This document shows, piece after piece, positions 1 through 7,307 of a stretch of 13,952 nt of DNA; position 1 is the stretch's first letter; every line of letters starts with the position of its first letter. The position numbers and the translations under genes are program-made. The notes beneath the pieces were generated by a model. It did no database searches. It worked only from the letters and a program-made list of their open reading frames with translations, and had not been told where the DNA came from. Source of the stretch: Candidatus Zixiibacteriota bacterium (GTDB lineage: Bacteria; Zixibacteria; MSB-5A5; JAABVY01; JAHJOQ01); the NCBI GenBank assembly GCA_030631455.1, contig DAOVLC010000004.1:1-13952 (forward strand), read 5' to 3'.

Positions 1-3000
1 GCTCTGCCTACAGTGACGCAAACCGCTCCCACACCAGACTCATCGTTCATCGGTGAAGACTATAACGGGAACGGAACCATATTTACGGCTACCGCTGATA
101 ACGGTGCCATTCCGATCGAATCGGTGCAGTTCATGTTCAAGGGTGTCCTTCAGAGCAACGGTTCGTGGGCTGCCTGGGCAACGGATGAGTGGCCACCGTA
201 TCAGGCGGAATGGAATGACACCAATGCAGTCGACGGCGCTTACCACTTCATGGTGCGTGCCTGGAACCGCGCTGGCCGTTCCGTCGATTCCGACTGGTGG
301 ACATTCTACCACGATGAGACTAATCCGAACATTTCACAGACGATGATCGCAGGCCAGGATGTCGAAGCCAACAACGATCCGGCTCTCAACCTGACCGGTC
401 TCGATGAGATCAGTATCGAAGGTGCTTTCTTTGACAATGGTTCATCGACAGGCGCTAATTCCGGTATTGTGAAGGTCGGATTCGAACTCCAAGACCAATC
501 GGGTTCGAGAGTGTTCGTTAAGTTCATCGATCCGGCAACTGACGGTCTGCATTCTGTGATGTTCAACATCTCAGGACTACCGACAGGCCAATACGGGTTC
601 TACTACAGAGCCTGGGATGCTGTTGGTAACATGACCCTCTACGGTCCGGTGTACGGTTGGATCTACGATCAGACCCCACCGACCACGTCAGTCATAGGTC
701 ACTACGGCAACAGACTCTATGGTTACGACTGGAACGGTGACGCAACGCGCGCACTCTTCGAGTACTACAACGGTACAGAGTGGGTAGGCATTGGAGCCGC
801 CGCACCCCTTAGTATTGATCAATCATGGAACAGTGGCGAGATAGACAACTTCTGGTGGACTAAGCTCGATCCGGCATCTATTCCTGCCGGAACACACCCG
901 TTCCACATGATGGCAACAGATGCTTCCGGTAACTGGTCAGCAACTAATGCCCTCGAGATAGACGTTACTTCGGATGGTGCCGGCACATTGACCTTCGCAG
1001 CTGGTACAGACCTTTCGAATCTTGCAGTCCTGAAGAACTACGAGACCTGCAACTTCGAGGGCGTACTCAGTGTCGAGGCCACCTCTGCAAACACACCGAT
1101 CGTTCTCGGAGTGTATGAGGATGGTGTCTTCGGTACCGACGACTACGAATACGAGAGCGTAATGCTCAGGCCGCACCTCCAGGGAACGGTCTTCCAGGAA
1201 GATGTTCATCCTTATGATATCTTCTGTGGCGGAAAAGCGGTGTTCCTGGTCGGCGCAGCCGATGGTGAAGGCGCTCTAAATACTGATATCAGCACCTACC
1301 GCTACCGGGATGACTTAGGTACCAACGGTATGGTTCTTGGCAACGACGACAACGTTGAGGTAACGATTCCTGCAGGCGACCATGATGGATGCCTGATGGT
1401 TCTCGAAACCTTGCTGCCAAGGTCTGGCCCGTTCCAGGATCGCTGGGAGCCGATAGGCAATCACAATCCTGATATGGCCAATTACATCGGCGAGAATGAT
1501 TGTAACTGTTTTGACGACAACAGGTTCGCCACTGTCAAGATGTCATACGATCCGACCGTCATCCTGCCTGCCGAGTCACTTATGGTGGCATGGTGGGATG
1601 ATGATGACGGTGATTGGTCACCTTACGGCATCTACTACCTGACAGGTGATGAAGGCTTTGACACCGAGGCCCACACTGTCGAATTCTCGACTGACTGCCT
1701 CTACGGTGTGTTCGCCGTGCTCGCGCTCCGTGAGCCATCACAACCGGGTACGATCAGCTTCGAGTTCGTCGAGGCTAATCCGTACTGTAACGGGTATGTC
1801 GGACCGCATCACTATTACTCACAGCCGAAATTCGTCTGGAGAGTGGTAGACTGGTACTCCGAGATTGATCCTGAAATGTTCGAGATCAAACTCGACGGTT
1901 ACTATATCCACAAGTTCGGTTCGGACGCTGATTTCTGGTCGACAAGCTGGGATGCAATCACTCAAGAGTTGAGGATTTATCCGTACCATGGCGACTATGA
2001 ATCTGGCGCCGATTTCGCTTCCGATCTCGAGTGCGGTGACCATACGCTCTACATTGGAGCTAAGAACAAACAGGCCAACTTCGCAAGTATGACCTGGGAG
2101 TTCACGGTAGACTGCACGCCACCGACAGTCGTCTTCGACAACTACTACGTCACGAAGAACCCGGTCATTACGTTCTCTGTTAATGACGATCTGGCCGGTG
2201 TTGATTGGGACCATGTATTTGTCGATGTAGTCGCTTATGAGAGTAACAACATTGACCTGGAGAACCCGAACCAGGATGAGAATCTCTTCTTCCTCGGTAC
2301 GTTCTTCCCGGGTCAGGTTGAATACTATGCCGACGGAGCGACTGGCGAAGTGACAATCACGACTACGTACGATCTTGAGCATAAGCGTGGGATCATGGTG
2401 GCGATCTACGACGGTACAAGGAGCTCTGCTGGTACATACGATTACTCGTATGGAGACCCGGTCGCTTACGGCGACTGGCGTAACTTCTACGAGCACGGCC
2501 ACGGAGTTTGGGATTGCGTAGGTAACGTCGAAGACCCGTGGTTCCAGGTGCTGACTATCGATAACACCGGCCCGGTGGTTGTCAGAGGTGATGACAGGTG
2601 CGACGACCTAGAGATCATCGATGACGGCTCGGGCGTTGACCCGACGATGTTCGAAATCTACGAAGATGGCGCACTGGTTACCAGTGGTTACTCATACGAT
2701 GCCAACACCGGCTACATGTCTTACTGCCCGACTGGAGGCGCGGAAGTTACCTTCGTCACTTACGATAACGCAGGTAACAGAACCGTAGAGATATGGGTAG
2801 CGGTCGGTCAAGGTGAAGTTACAGACAACGGTGATGGCTTCAACTGGCCAAACCCGTTTGACCCGAACGCAGATGGATTTACAACGATCGAGTCGAACTT
2901 CACGTCCGGCGGTGGTGTGACAATAACGATCTATGACTTCGCAGGTAACGAAGTCAGAACGCTGAACGCAAGTGTGTCCGGAGTAGCGACCTGGAACGGC

Positions 3001-3105
3001 AGATCCTCCGATGGAGAGGTTGTCGCAAACGGTGTCTACTTTGCATACTGCAAGGCGAGCGATGGCAGCCACAAGGTGGTCAAGATCGCCGTCATAAAGG
3101 AATAG
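1..3105 (+). CDS. Large secreted Ig-repeat protein with FlgD-like C-terminal sorting domain (5' truncated)
   Basis: The reading frame is open from base 1, so the gene begins outside the window; the GTG at 13 is only the first start-like codon inside it. The visible 1034 residues contain no enzyme motif I recognise. They look like tandem extracellular beta-sandwich modules: blocks rich in Tyr, Trp, Asp, Asn and Gly, linkers such as DQTPPT, DCTPPT and DNTGP, and 'WDAVGN'/'YDNAGN' phrases typical of bacterial Ig-like repeats. Two modules share a DPxMFEI start (about 1867 and 2639). From about residue 942 the 'NWPNPFDPNADG' stretch, 'ITIYDFAGNEVRTL', 'WNGRSSDGE' and 'NGVYFAY' match the FlgD Ig-like/type-IX-style C-terminal domain, ending in a basic 'KVVKIAVIKE' tail. 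I infer a surface or secreted adhesive or structural protein exported with the help of the next gene's family. No catalytic role can be assigned. Confidence 0.85.
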   Translation, partial: ALPTVTQTAPTPDSSFIGEDYNGNGTIFTATADNGAIPIESVQFMFKGVLQSNGSWAAWATDEWPPYQAEWNDTNAVDGAYHFMVRAWNRAGRSVDSDWWTFYHDETNPNISQTMIAGQDVEANNDPALNLTGLDEISIEGAFFDNGSSTGANSGIVKVGFELQDQSGSRVFVKFIDPATDGLHSVMFNISGLPTGQYGFYYRAWDAVGNMTLYGPVYGWIYDQTPPTTSVIGHYGNRLYGYDWNGDATRALFEYYNGTEWVGIGAAAPLSIDQSWNSGEIDNFWWTKLDPASIPAGTHPFHMMATDASGNWSATNALEIDVTSDGAGTLTFAAGTDLSNLAVLKNYETCNFEGVLSVEATSANTPIVLGVYEDGVFGTDDYEYESVMLRPHLQGTVFQEDVHPYDIFCGGKAVFLVGAADGEGALNTDISTYRYRDDLGTNGMVLGNDDNVEVTIPAGDHDGCLMVLETLLPRSGPFQDRWEPIGNHNPDMANYIGENDCNCFDDNRFATVKMSYDPTVILPAESLMVAWWDDDDGDWSPYGIYYLTGDEGFDTEAHTVEFSTDCLYGVFAVLALREPSQPGTISFEFVEANPYCNGYVGPHHYYSQPKFVWRVVDWYSEIDPEMFEIKLDGYYIHKFGSDADFWSTSWDAITQELRIYPYHGDYESGADFASDLECGDHTLYIGAKNKQANFASMTWEFTVDCTPPTVVFDNYYVTKNPVITFSVNDDLAGVDWDHVFVDVVAYESNNIDLENPNQDENLFFLGTFFPGQVEYYADGATGEVTITTTYDLEHKRGIMVAIYDGTRSSAGTYDYSYGDPVAYGDWRNFYEHGHGVWDCVGNVEDPWFQVLTIDNTGPVVVRGDDRCDDLEIIDDGSGVDPTMFEIYEDGALVTSGYSYDANTGYMSYCPTGGAEVTFVTYDNAGNRTVEIWVAVGQGEVTDNGDGFNWPNPFDPNADGFTTIESNFTSGGGVTITIYDFAGNEVRTLNASVSGVATWNGRSSDGEVVANGVYFAYCKASDGSHKVVKIAVIKE

Positions 3106-3116
3106 TAACTCACGTG

Positions 3117-3142
3117 CAGGCCCGGGCGAAATCCCGGGCCTG
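3117..3142 (+). other. Intercistronic GC-rich stem-loop without U-tract
   Basis: A perfect 10-bp stem (CAGGCCCGGG, 3117-3126, with its complement at 3133-3142) closes a 6-base loop, CGAAAT, 12 bases after the stop of the large secreted protein. It is followed by TCGGGACC, not a U-run, so it does not look like a standard intrinsic terminator. It may be an mRNA 3'-end stabiliser, partial attenuator or processing stop that lets the two genes of one transcript be expressed at different levels. Confidence 0.6.
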
Positions 3143-3171
3143 TCGGGACCATAAGAGGAGAAGAGTTGATA

Positions 3172-4074
3172 ATGAGAAGAAAAACCATATTGATCGGTTT
3201 GGCGCTCTTCATGCTGGTGGTGGGTTACTCGCAGGTTACCTTGGCCGAAGACTTCACCTACACCATGCCGATGCTGCGCATGGGTGTGGGAGCACGCGCG
3301 CTGGCAATGGGCGGCGCGTATGTCGCTGTGGCTAACGACGCGACAGCGGGCTACTGGAACCCTGCAGGCTTATCACAAATCGAGAAAGTCTCATTTGCCA
3401 GCATGATCGCTGCAAACATGACAGCAGACCGTAAGTACAACTACCTTGCGATAGCAGGGAAGTTCAACTTCGGTTCTCTGGGATTCTCGTGGCTGAATTC
3501 CGGTACATCCGATATCGCCGGATATAGCGGTTCAGCTACTCCAACCGGCGACTTCGGCTTCAACGACCATGTTTTCCTGTTTTCATACGGGAATGCGCTG
3601 GAGAAACTGCAAGTCGGCTTCAACTTCAAGGTCATACACTCCAGGGCTGATGCGACGAAAAGCTACTCGGCCACCGGAGTAGGCTTTGATGCCGGTGTGA
3701 TTTTCAAGATTGATGACAAGGTACATCTCGGCGTGACAGCTTCCGATCTCGGTACAAAGATCGACGGTGAGGACGTTGCTGCCAACTTCCGCGTCGGCGT
3801 TGCGATGTATCCGGTCGAGGGATTCACCATTCCGCTCGATATCGAGAAGACCCAGAACATGTCTGAGATCAAGCTCAGGACAGGTGCGGAGTATTCGTAT
3901 CAGTTTGCCGATGACTACTTCGCAGCTATGCGTGCCGGCGTGAACGATGGTAACTTCGCAATCGGCGTAGGCCTGACCATCATGACCAGGTATGCAATCG
4001 ACTACGCTTATGTATCCGAACAAGGCGATGTCTTCGAGGAGAATCACAAAATAAGCGTCTCGGTCAACTGGTAA
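3172..4074 (+). CDS. PorV/UPF0164-family outer-membrane beta-barrel protein
   Basis: This 300-residue protein has a signal peptide (basic MRRK, hydrophobic core to about residue 20, likely cleavage after TLA at 25). Residues 35-68 carry the family hallmark LRMGVGARALAMGGA followed by VANDATAGYWNPAGLS, shared by PorV/PorQ and UPF0164 proteins. The rest alternates polar and hydrophobic residues as in a barrel and ends in an aromatic residue (SVSVNW), typical of BAM-inserted proteins. PorV relatives shuttle or anchor substrates bearing the type-IX C-terminal domain at the outer membrane. The preceding gene encodes such a C-terminal domain, which supports the assignment. GAGGAG at 3155-3160 is the ribosome site. 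A TTG at 3166 is closer to it, but I prefer ATG 3172 because it gives a normal signal peptide start. A strong terminator follows. Confidence 0.88.
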   Translation: MRRKTILIGLALFMLVVGYSQVTLAEDFTYTMPMLRMGVGARALAMGGAYVAVANDATAGYWNPAGLSQIEKVSFASMIAANMTADRKYNYLAIAGKFNFGSLGFSWLNSGTSDIAGYSGSATPTGDFGFNDHVFLFSYGNALEKLQVGFNFKVIHSRADATKSYSATGVGFDAGVIFKIDDKVHLGVTASDLGTKIDGEDVAANFRVGVAMYPVEGFTIPLDIEKTQNMSEIKLRTGAEYSYQFADDYFAAMRAGVNDGNFAIGVGLTIMTRYAIDYAYVSEQGDVFEENHKISVSVNW

Positions 4075-4100
4075 CCGAAACCAGTCAACCGAAGAATAGA

Positions 4101-4137
4101 GGCCGCTTCCGATCACGGAGGCGGCCTTCTCTTGTCC
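4101..4137 (+). terminator. Rho-independent terminator after the PorV-like gene
   Basis: An 11-bp stem (GGCCGCTTCCG at 4101-4111, complement at 4116-4126 with one U-G wobble) has a 4-base ATCA loop and is followed by the U-rich TTCTCTTGTCC. It starts 26 bases after the stop at 4074 and separates the secretion genes from the next cassette. Confidence 0.85.
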
Positions 4138-4246
4138 TAATCCCGCGCCAAAGCCGCTTTTGCCCGGCACCGACAAGTCAAAATCCCACTGCAGCCAGAT
4201 CGACAAAAGTTTCTCTTCATTCTGCCGATACATGAAACAGGGTATT

Positions 4247-4798
4247 ATGGAACAGCAGTTGGAACGTACATACGGGTCCCCAAGAGCAATCCGCTATCTC
4301 GTGAACTCCGTTGATGATCTGCGCGAGGTCACTGATACGGTGCTCTTCATAATCAGACACACCTGCCAGCCGGAGCACTACCGACCGCTCAAGAAGGCTA
4401 TCGCGCTTTCAGCAATTCCAATGCCGCAGTCCCTTTCCAGCTTCATCATCGGCTTCGATATTCCAACTGACCTCCTCCAAAGGGCATCGGGAATACCCGC
4501 AAAGGCGTCAGATGGTATTACCGGGCACCCGGAATCGGAGGTTTCCGATTGCCTCGGGTGCGCTGAGCCGGAAATCCAGACGACAGAAAAGTGGAGCGAG
4601 TTCTCATTTAATTTGACAAGTCTCAATGATCTCTTCTGCGCACTGAATACCACAATCGGGCTTCTCCAGTCCGGATCGGAGCAATTCGAATACGTGAACC
4701 TGAAACGCCGAACTCGGGTTAGTGTAATACCGGCGAAATCCGACTCAAGGGGATTCAGTATCTCATTTCGAGTCCCTGCTGTCCTTCTGCAGGTATGA
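4247..4798 (+). CDS. Unrecognised protein with CxxC motif
   Basis: I do not recognise this family. The frame is open from TTG 4160; ATGs occur at 4232 and 4247. I favour 4247 because AGGG (4239-4242) sits just upstream, giving about 183 residues. Codon third positions are C/G-rich in the pattern of neighbouring genes, which favours this frame over the 156-residue opposite-strand ORF it covers. Visible features are a possible helical N-terminal half (RAIRYLVNSVDDLREVTDTV), a CLGC motif in the middle, no signal peptide and no clear membrane segment. The C-terminal third (FSFNLTSLNDLFCAL, then RTRVSVIPAK and FSISFRVPAVLLQV) suggests a helix followed by beta strands. It lies after a terminator and 271 bases before a Lon-like gene in the same direction, so the two may be functionally linked. 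The stop overlaps a small ORF as ATGA. Confidence 0.55.
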   Translation: MEQQLERTYGSPRAIRYLVNSVDDLREVTDTVLFIIRHTCQPEHYRPLKKAIALSAIPMPQSLSSFIIGFDIPTDLLQRASGIPAKASDGITGHPESEVSDCLGCAEPEIQTTEKWSEFSFNLTSLNDLFCALNTTIGLLQSGSEQFEYVNLKRRTRVSVIPAKSDSRGFSISFRVPAVLLQV

Positions 4799-4941
4799 AC
4801 CTCACATTCGGCGAAGTAATCTCCAACCGAAACATTCTCGACATCCACGAATGTTTTACCGACGCTTGGGAAACGAATAGCCTACCCCAGAATTGCAGCC
4901 CAACACCCGCAGTCTTCACGATTCAGAATAACGAAAAGTAG
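4795..4941 (+). CDS. Possible 48-aa peptide, ATGA-coupled to the upstream gene
   Basis: ATG 4795 overlaps the upstream stop codon in an ATGA, the arrangement usual for translational coupling. The frame runs 48 codons to TAG 4939-4941 and begins MNLTFGEVISNRNILDIHECF. Its first 20 codons use C-ending codons heavily (CTC, TTC, GGC, ATC, TCC, AAC, GAC, CAC), resembling real genes here; the second half is less convincing. No domain, signal peptide or membrane segment is visible, and no Shine-Dalgarno other than AGG directly before the ATG. Alternatively the upstream protein could continue into this frame by a frameshift or an ancestral frameshift mutation, or the ORF may be chance. Confidence 0.35.
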   Translation: MNLTFGEVISNRNILDIHECFTDAWETNSLPQNCSPTPAVFTIQNNEK

Positions 4942-4971
4942 TCGAAAATAGGAACAGGGAAGCAATTGCAT

Positions 4972-5015
4972 ACCGTAAGATCGGGATGGACAAATACGGT
5001 TCTTTCCCGTATCTT
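4972..5015 (+). promoter_or_regulatory. Leader with two competing dyads before the Lon-like gene
   Basis: ACCGTA (4972-4977) is the exact complement of TACGGT (4995-5000). AAGATCGGGA (4977-4986) pairs with TCCCGTATCTT (5005-5015) with one bulged base. The halves interleave, so the RNA could form one stem or the other, or a pseudoknot. It lies 55 bases before ATG 5070, which has no evident Shine-Dalgarno. This suggests post-transcriptional control, but it is a pattern only; I match it to no known riboswitch. Confidence 0.3.
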
Positions 5016-5069
5016 CAAATGCAAGACTGATGCGTTTAATGTCCTGGCGTTAGGCATGGTTGTCCGATA

Positions 5070-6725
5070 ATGCAAATAGATATCTTCAGAGACAAGATCA
5101 GCAGGGCAGATCTCTCGAATCATGCTCTCGAGACAGCAGAATATGAGCTGTCGCGTTTGGAAAAAGCATCTCCGGCCTCACCTGACTACACGATAATATC
5201 CAATTACATTAGTTGGATTGTCTCTCTGCCATGGCAAACGAGATCGCAGCAGGAGACCAGTATTTCGGAGGCTCGCAGCATTCTAAACGAAGATATTCTC
5301 GGCCTTCAGGCAATCAAGGAGCAAATTCTCGAATACATCGCGCTCGCACATAGCAACTCAACCGCGATAAGCCCTGTGCTGTGTCTTACAGGGCCACCGG
5401 GGGTTGGGAAAGCCACTCTCTCCAAGTCTATCTCAAGGGCGCTGGGCCGGAAATTCCTGAGAATCTCGATCGAGTCGATAAGAGACAGAAACGACATCCA
5501 AGGCGAATGGCGAACCAATGTCGGCAACAGGCCCGGTTTAATCATTAGGTATCTTCGCGAATGCGGTCACAACAATCCCGTTTTCCTCATCGACGCCATC
5601 GACAACGTCGTCGTCGAGACAGACACTGATCTCGCGTCTGCGATTCTCGGAATCCTTCATCCTGAAAAGAAACCAACATTCCATGACAGGTACCTGAATA
5701 TTCCGTTTGATCTTTCGACAGCATTCTTCATCACAACCGCCAACGCCCCACACACTGTACCGGACCGCTTTAAGAGCATCATGGAGATCATCTCGCTTCC
5801 CGGATACACGAATCTTGACAAACTGCATATTGCACGGAAGTTCATCGCTCCCCGCAGACTCAGAGAATCCGGGTTAGACTCCGATATGATCGAGATTACC
5901 GATCGTGCCCTCAAGGAACTGATCCACGGATATACATATGAGGCCGGCGTTCACCAACTCGACAAGCGAATCGGTACGATCTGCAGGAGACTTATCAAGG
6001 AACAACTCGATGAAAACGGATCAAGGAAGAGGATTGACGAATCGGATATCAGGAGACTGCTTGGACCACCAACCGTGAGACCTGAAATAGTCGGCCGCCT
6101 TCCGGAAGTAGGTTTGTCTAACGCTTTGATTAACTCACGAATCGGAGGTATGCTTGTTTTTATTGAGGCAACTCGGATGATCGGCACCGGAAACGTCAAA
6201 ATTACCGGAAATCCACCTCAGCCCATTGAGGACCTAGTCGAAGAATCGCTCTCATACATCAGGTCACACGCGGATCAAATGGAAATACCAGCTGAACGAA
6301 TCGCAGGCAGCGATCTGCATATACATTTCCCCGAGACAATCACCGAAGCGGATTGTAGATCCGTCGGTCTTCCGGTCATAATCGTGCTTGCATCACTCTT
6401 CACCGAGATGCCCATCCACCATGATTACGCTTTCTGCGGAGAGATCACTCTCCGCGGACGCGTCAATCCTGTCGAAGGTGTAGAGGAGAAAGCATTTGCC
6501 GCACATCGTTCCGGCATCAAGAAAATCTTCCTCTCCCCTCACAACAGGAATGAGGCGAGTAATCTCCCGGACAAACTCACGTCAGATATCGAGTTCGTGT
6601 TTATCGATAACGTGGCCGACGCGATCGAACAGGCGCTAATAAAGATTATTCTGCCGAGCAAAAACCTCGACCAGTCGCTCGAAAGCATGACGAAAGAGCA
6701 ACAGCGCGAATCGAGCACTGAGTAG
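5070..6725 (+). CDS. Lon-like protease with degenerate AAA+ ATPase and no LON N-domain
   Basis: The 551 residues align end to end with the helical, AAA+ and protease parts of LonA, while true Lon is about 780-810 residues. Residues 20-56 match the pre-ATPase helices (ELSRLEK, NYISWIVSLPW). Walker A is GPPGVGKA (108-115; Ala replaces the Mg-ligating Thr). Walker B is VFLIDA (171-176; Ala replaces the catalytic Glu). Sensor-1 Asn is kept (N225). The arginine-finger position in LonA's DRMEVI reads SIMEII (I237). The sensor-2 Arg in LonA's REAGVR reads YEAGVH (H295). ATP hydrolysis is therefore unlikely. In the protease domain (from about 340) the dyad is kept: Ser431 in DCRSVG (LonA DGPSAG) and Lys474 in GVEEK (LonA GLKEK). 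LonA's GLAWTEVGG groove reads ALINSRIGG. A stop at 5037-5039 in frame rules out a longer N-terminus. I infer an ATP-independent peptidase, an adaptor, or a regulatory Lon paralogue. An intact frame with good motif spacing argues against a decaying pseudogene. Confidence 0.85.
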   Translation: MQIDIFRDKISRADLSNHALETAEYELSRLEKASPASPDYTIISNYISWIVSLPWQTRSQQETSISEARSILNEDILGLQAIKEQILEYIALAHSNSTAISPVLCLTGPPGVGKATLSKSISRALGRKFLRISIESIRDRNDIQGEWRTNVGNRPGLIIRYLRECGHNNPVFLIDAIDNVVVETDTDLASAILGILHPEKKPTFHDRYLNIPFDLSTAFFITTANAPHTVPDRFKSIMEIISLPGYTNLDKLHIARKFIAPRRLRESGLDSDMIEITDRALKELIHGYTYEAGVHQLDKRIGTICRRLIKEQLDENGSRKRIDESDIRRLLGPPTVRPEIVGRLPEVGLSNALINSRIGGMLVFIEATRMIGTGNVKITGNPPQPIEDLVEESLSYIRSHADQMEIPAERIAGSDLHIHFPETITEADCRSVGLPVIIVLASLFTEMPIHHDYAFCGEITLRGRVNPVEGVEEKAFAAHRSGIKKIFLSPHNRNEASNLPDKLTSDIEFVFIDNVADAIEQALIKIILPSKNLDQSLESMTKEQQRESSTE

Positions 6726-6811
6726 GCCTCAGACACAATACTAATACGACTGTCATGTAGGTTGAGGTGGCCCAGCCGGTTACTGTGCGAAACATAAGAC
6801 AGGAAAAGCAG

Positions 6812-6865
6812 TTGACAATTGCCGGAAACAAATTATCTTCTGCTGTGTTAAATATACCATAATGG
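6812..6865 (+). promoter_or_regulatory. Putative control region of the rrf2-mrp pair
   Basis: A perfect TTGACA lies at 6812-6817, though no good -10 hexamer stands at 16-18 bases. An AT-rich TTAAATATA and the short palindrome CCAT-A-ATGG (6857-6865) lie 19-28 bases before the rrf2 start. Rrf2 regulators commonly bind dyads over their own promoter, so this palindrome is a candidate autoregulatory operator. It does not match the IscR consensus well. Confidence 0.3.
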
Positions 6866-6884
6866 ATTACATTGAGCTTGTTTT

Positions 6885-7307
6885 ATGATTTCAAACCGTA
6901 CCGAATACGCAGTCAGAGCGCTGACAGAGCTTGCCAGAAGCCGCGAGATGAGAAAGTCGGATGAAATAGCAGAAAGACAGGGCATCCCTCCGAAATTCCT
7001 GCCGCATATTTTAGGCGATCTCGCAAAGTCAGGACTGGTCAGGACATCGCGCGGATTTGGCGGAGGCATAACTTTGAACCGTAGTCCCCAGGATATCACA
7101 TTCAAGGCTGTAGTGGAGGCTGTGCAGGGGCCTATTATCACCTATGAGTGCCTGACCGGTGTTGATGACTGCGAGTTCTCCAAGAGCTGTATCCTAAAGC
7201 CAATCTGGCATAAGATACAGGTCGCAGTGGAGGAAGTCCTCAGATCGATCACTCTTGAGGACTTAGTTAAAGAGGAAGATTCAGAGGTAAGCGATGATAA
7301 CACGTGA
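6885..7307 (+). CDS. Rrf2-family transcriptional regulator with three cluster-type cysteines
   Basis: This 140-residue protein has the standard Rrf2 layout. It opens MISNRTEYAVRAL, then a winged helix-turn-helix (about 25-52: SDEIAERQGIPPKFLPHIL, LAKSGLV) and a wing 'SRGFGGGITL' (55-64). The effector segment has C89, C96 and C102 (C-x6-C-x5-C) followed by the usual 'ILKPIW'. IscR, NsrR and RsrR use cysteines in this segment to hold an Fe-S cluster, so this is probably an iron-sulfur, redox or NO sensor; which one cannot be told from sequence. The stop overlaps the start of the Mrp gene by 14 bp, so the pair is almost surely co-transcribed and coupled. The Shine-Dalgarno is weak, and an 8-codon ORF from ATG 6862 ends in an ATGA overlapping this start. 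Confidence 0.92.
   Translation: MISNRTEYAVRALTELARSREMRKSDEIAERQGIPPKFLPHILGDLAKSGLVRTSRGFGGGITLNRSPQDITFKAVVEAVQGPIITYECLTGVDDCEFSKSCILKPIWHKIQVAVEEVLRSITLEDLVKEEDSEVSDDNT

Noticed and set aside
1819..2502. 227-residue minus-strand ORF within the secreted protein
   Set aside because: It lies fully inside a well-supported repetitive extracellular protein and shows no domain.
4378..4848. 156-residue minus-strand ORF opposite the unknown protein
   Set aside because: The + strand frame has host-like codon third positions and the same direction as all neighbours; the minus product looks compositionally random. Kept in mind because the + gene is itself unrecognised.
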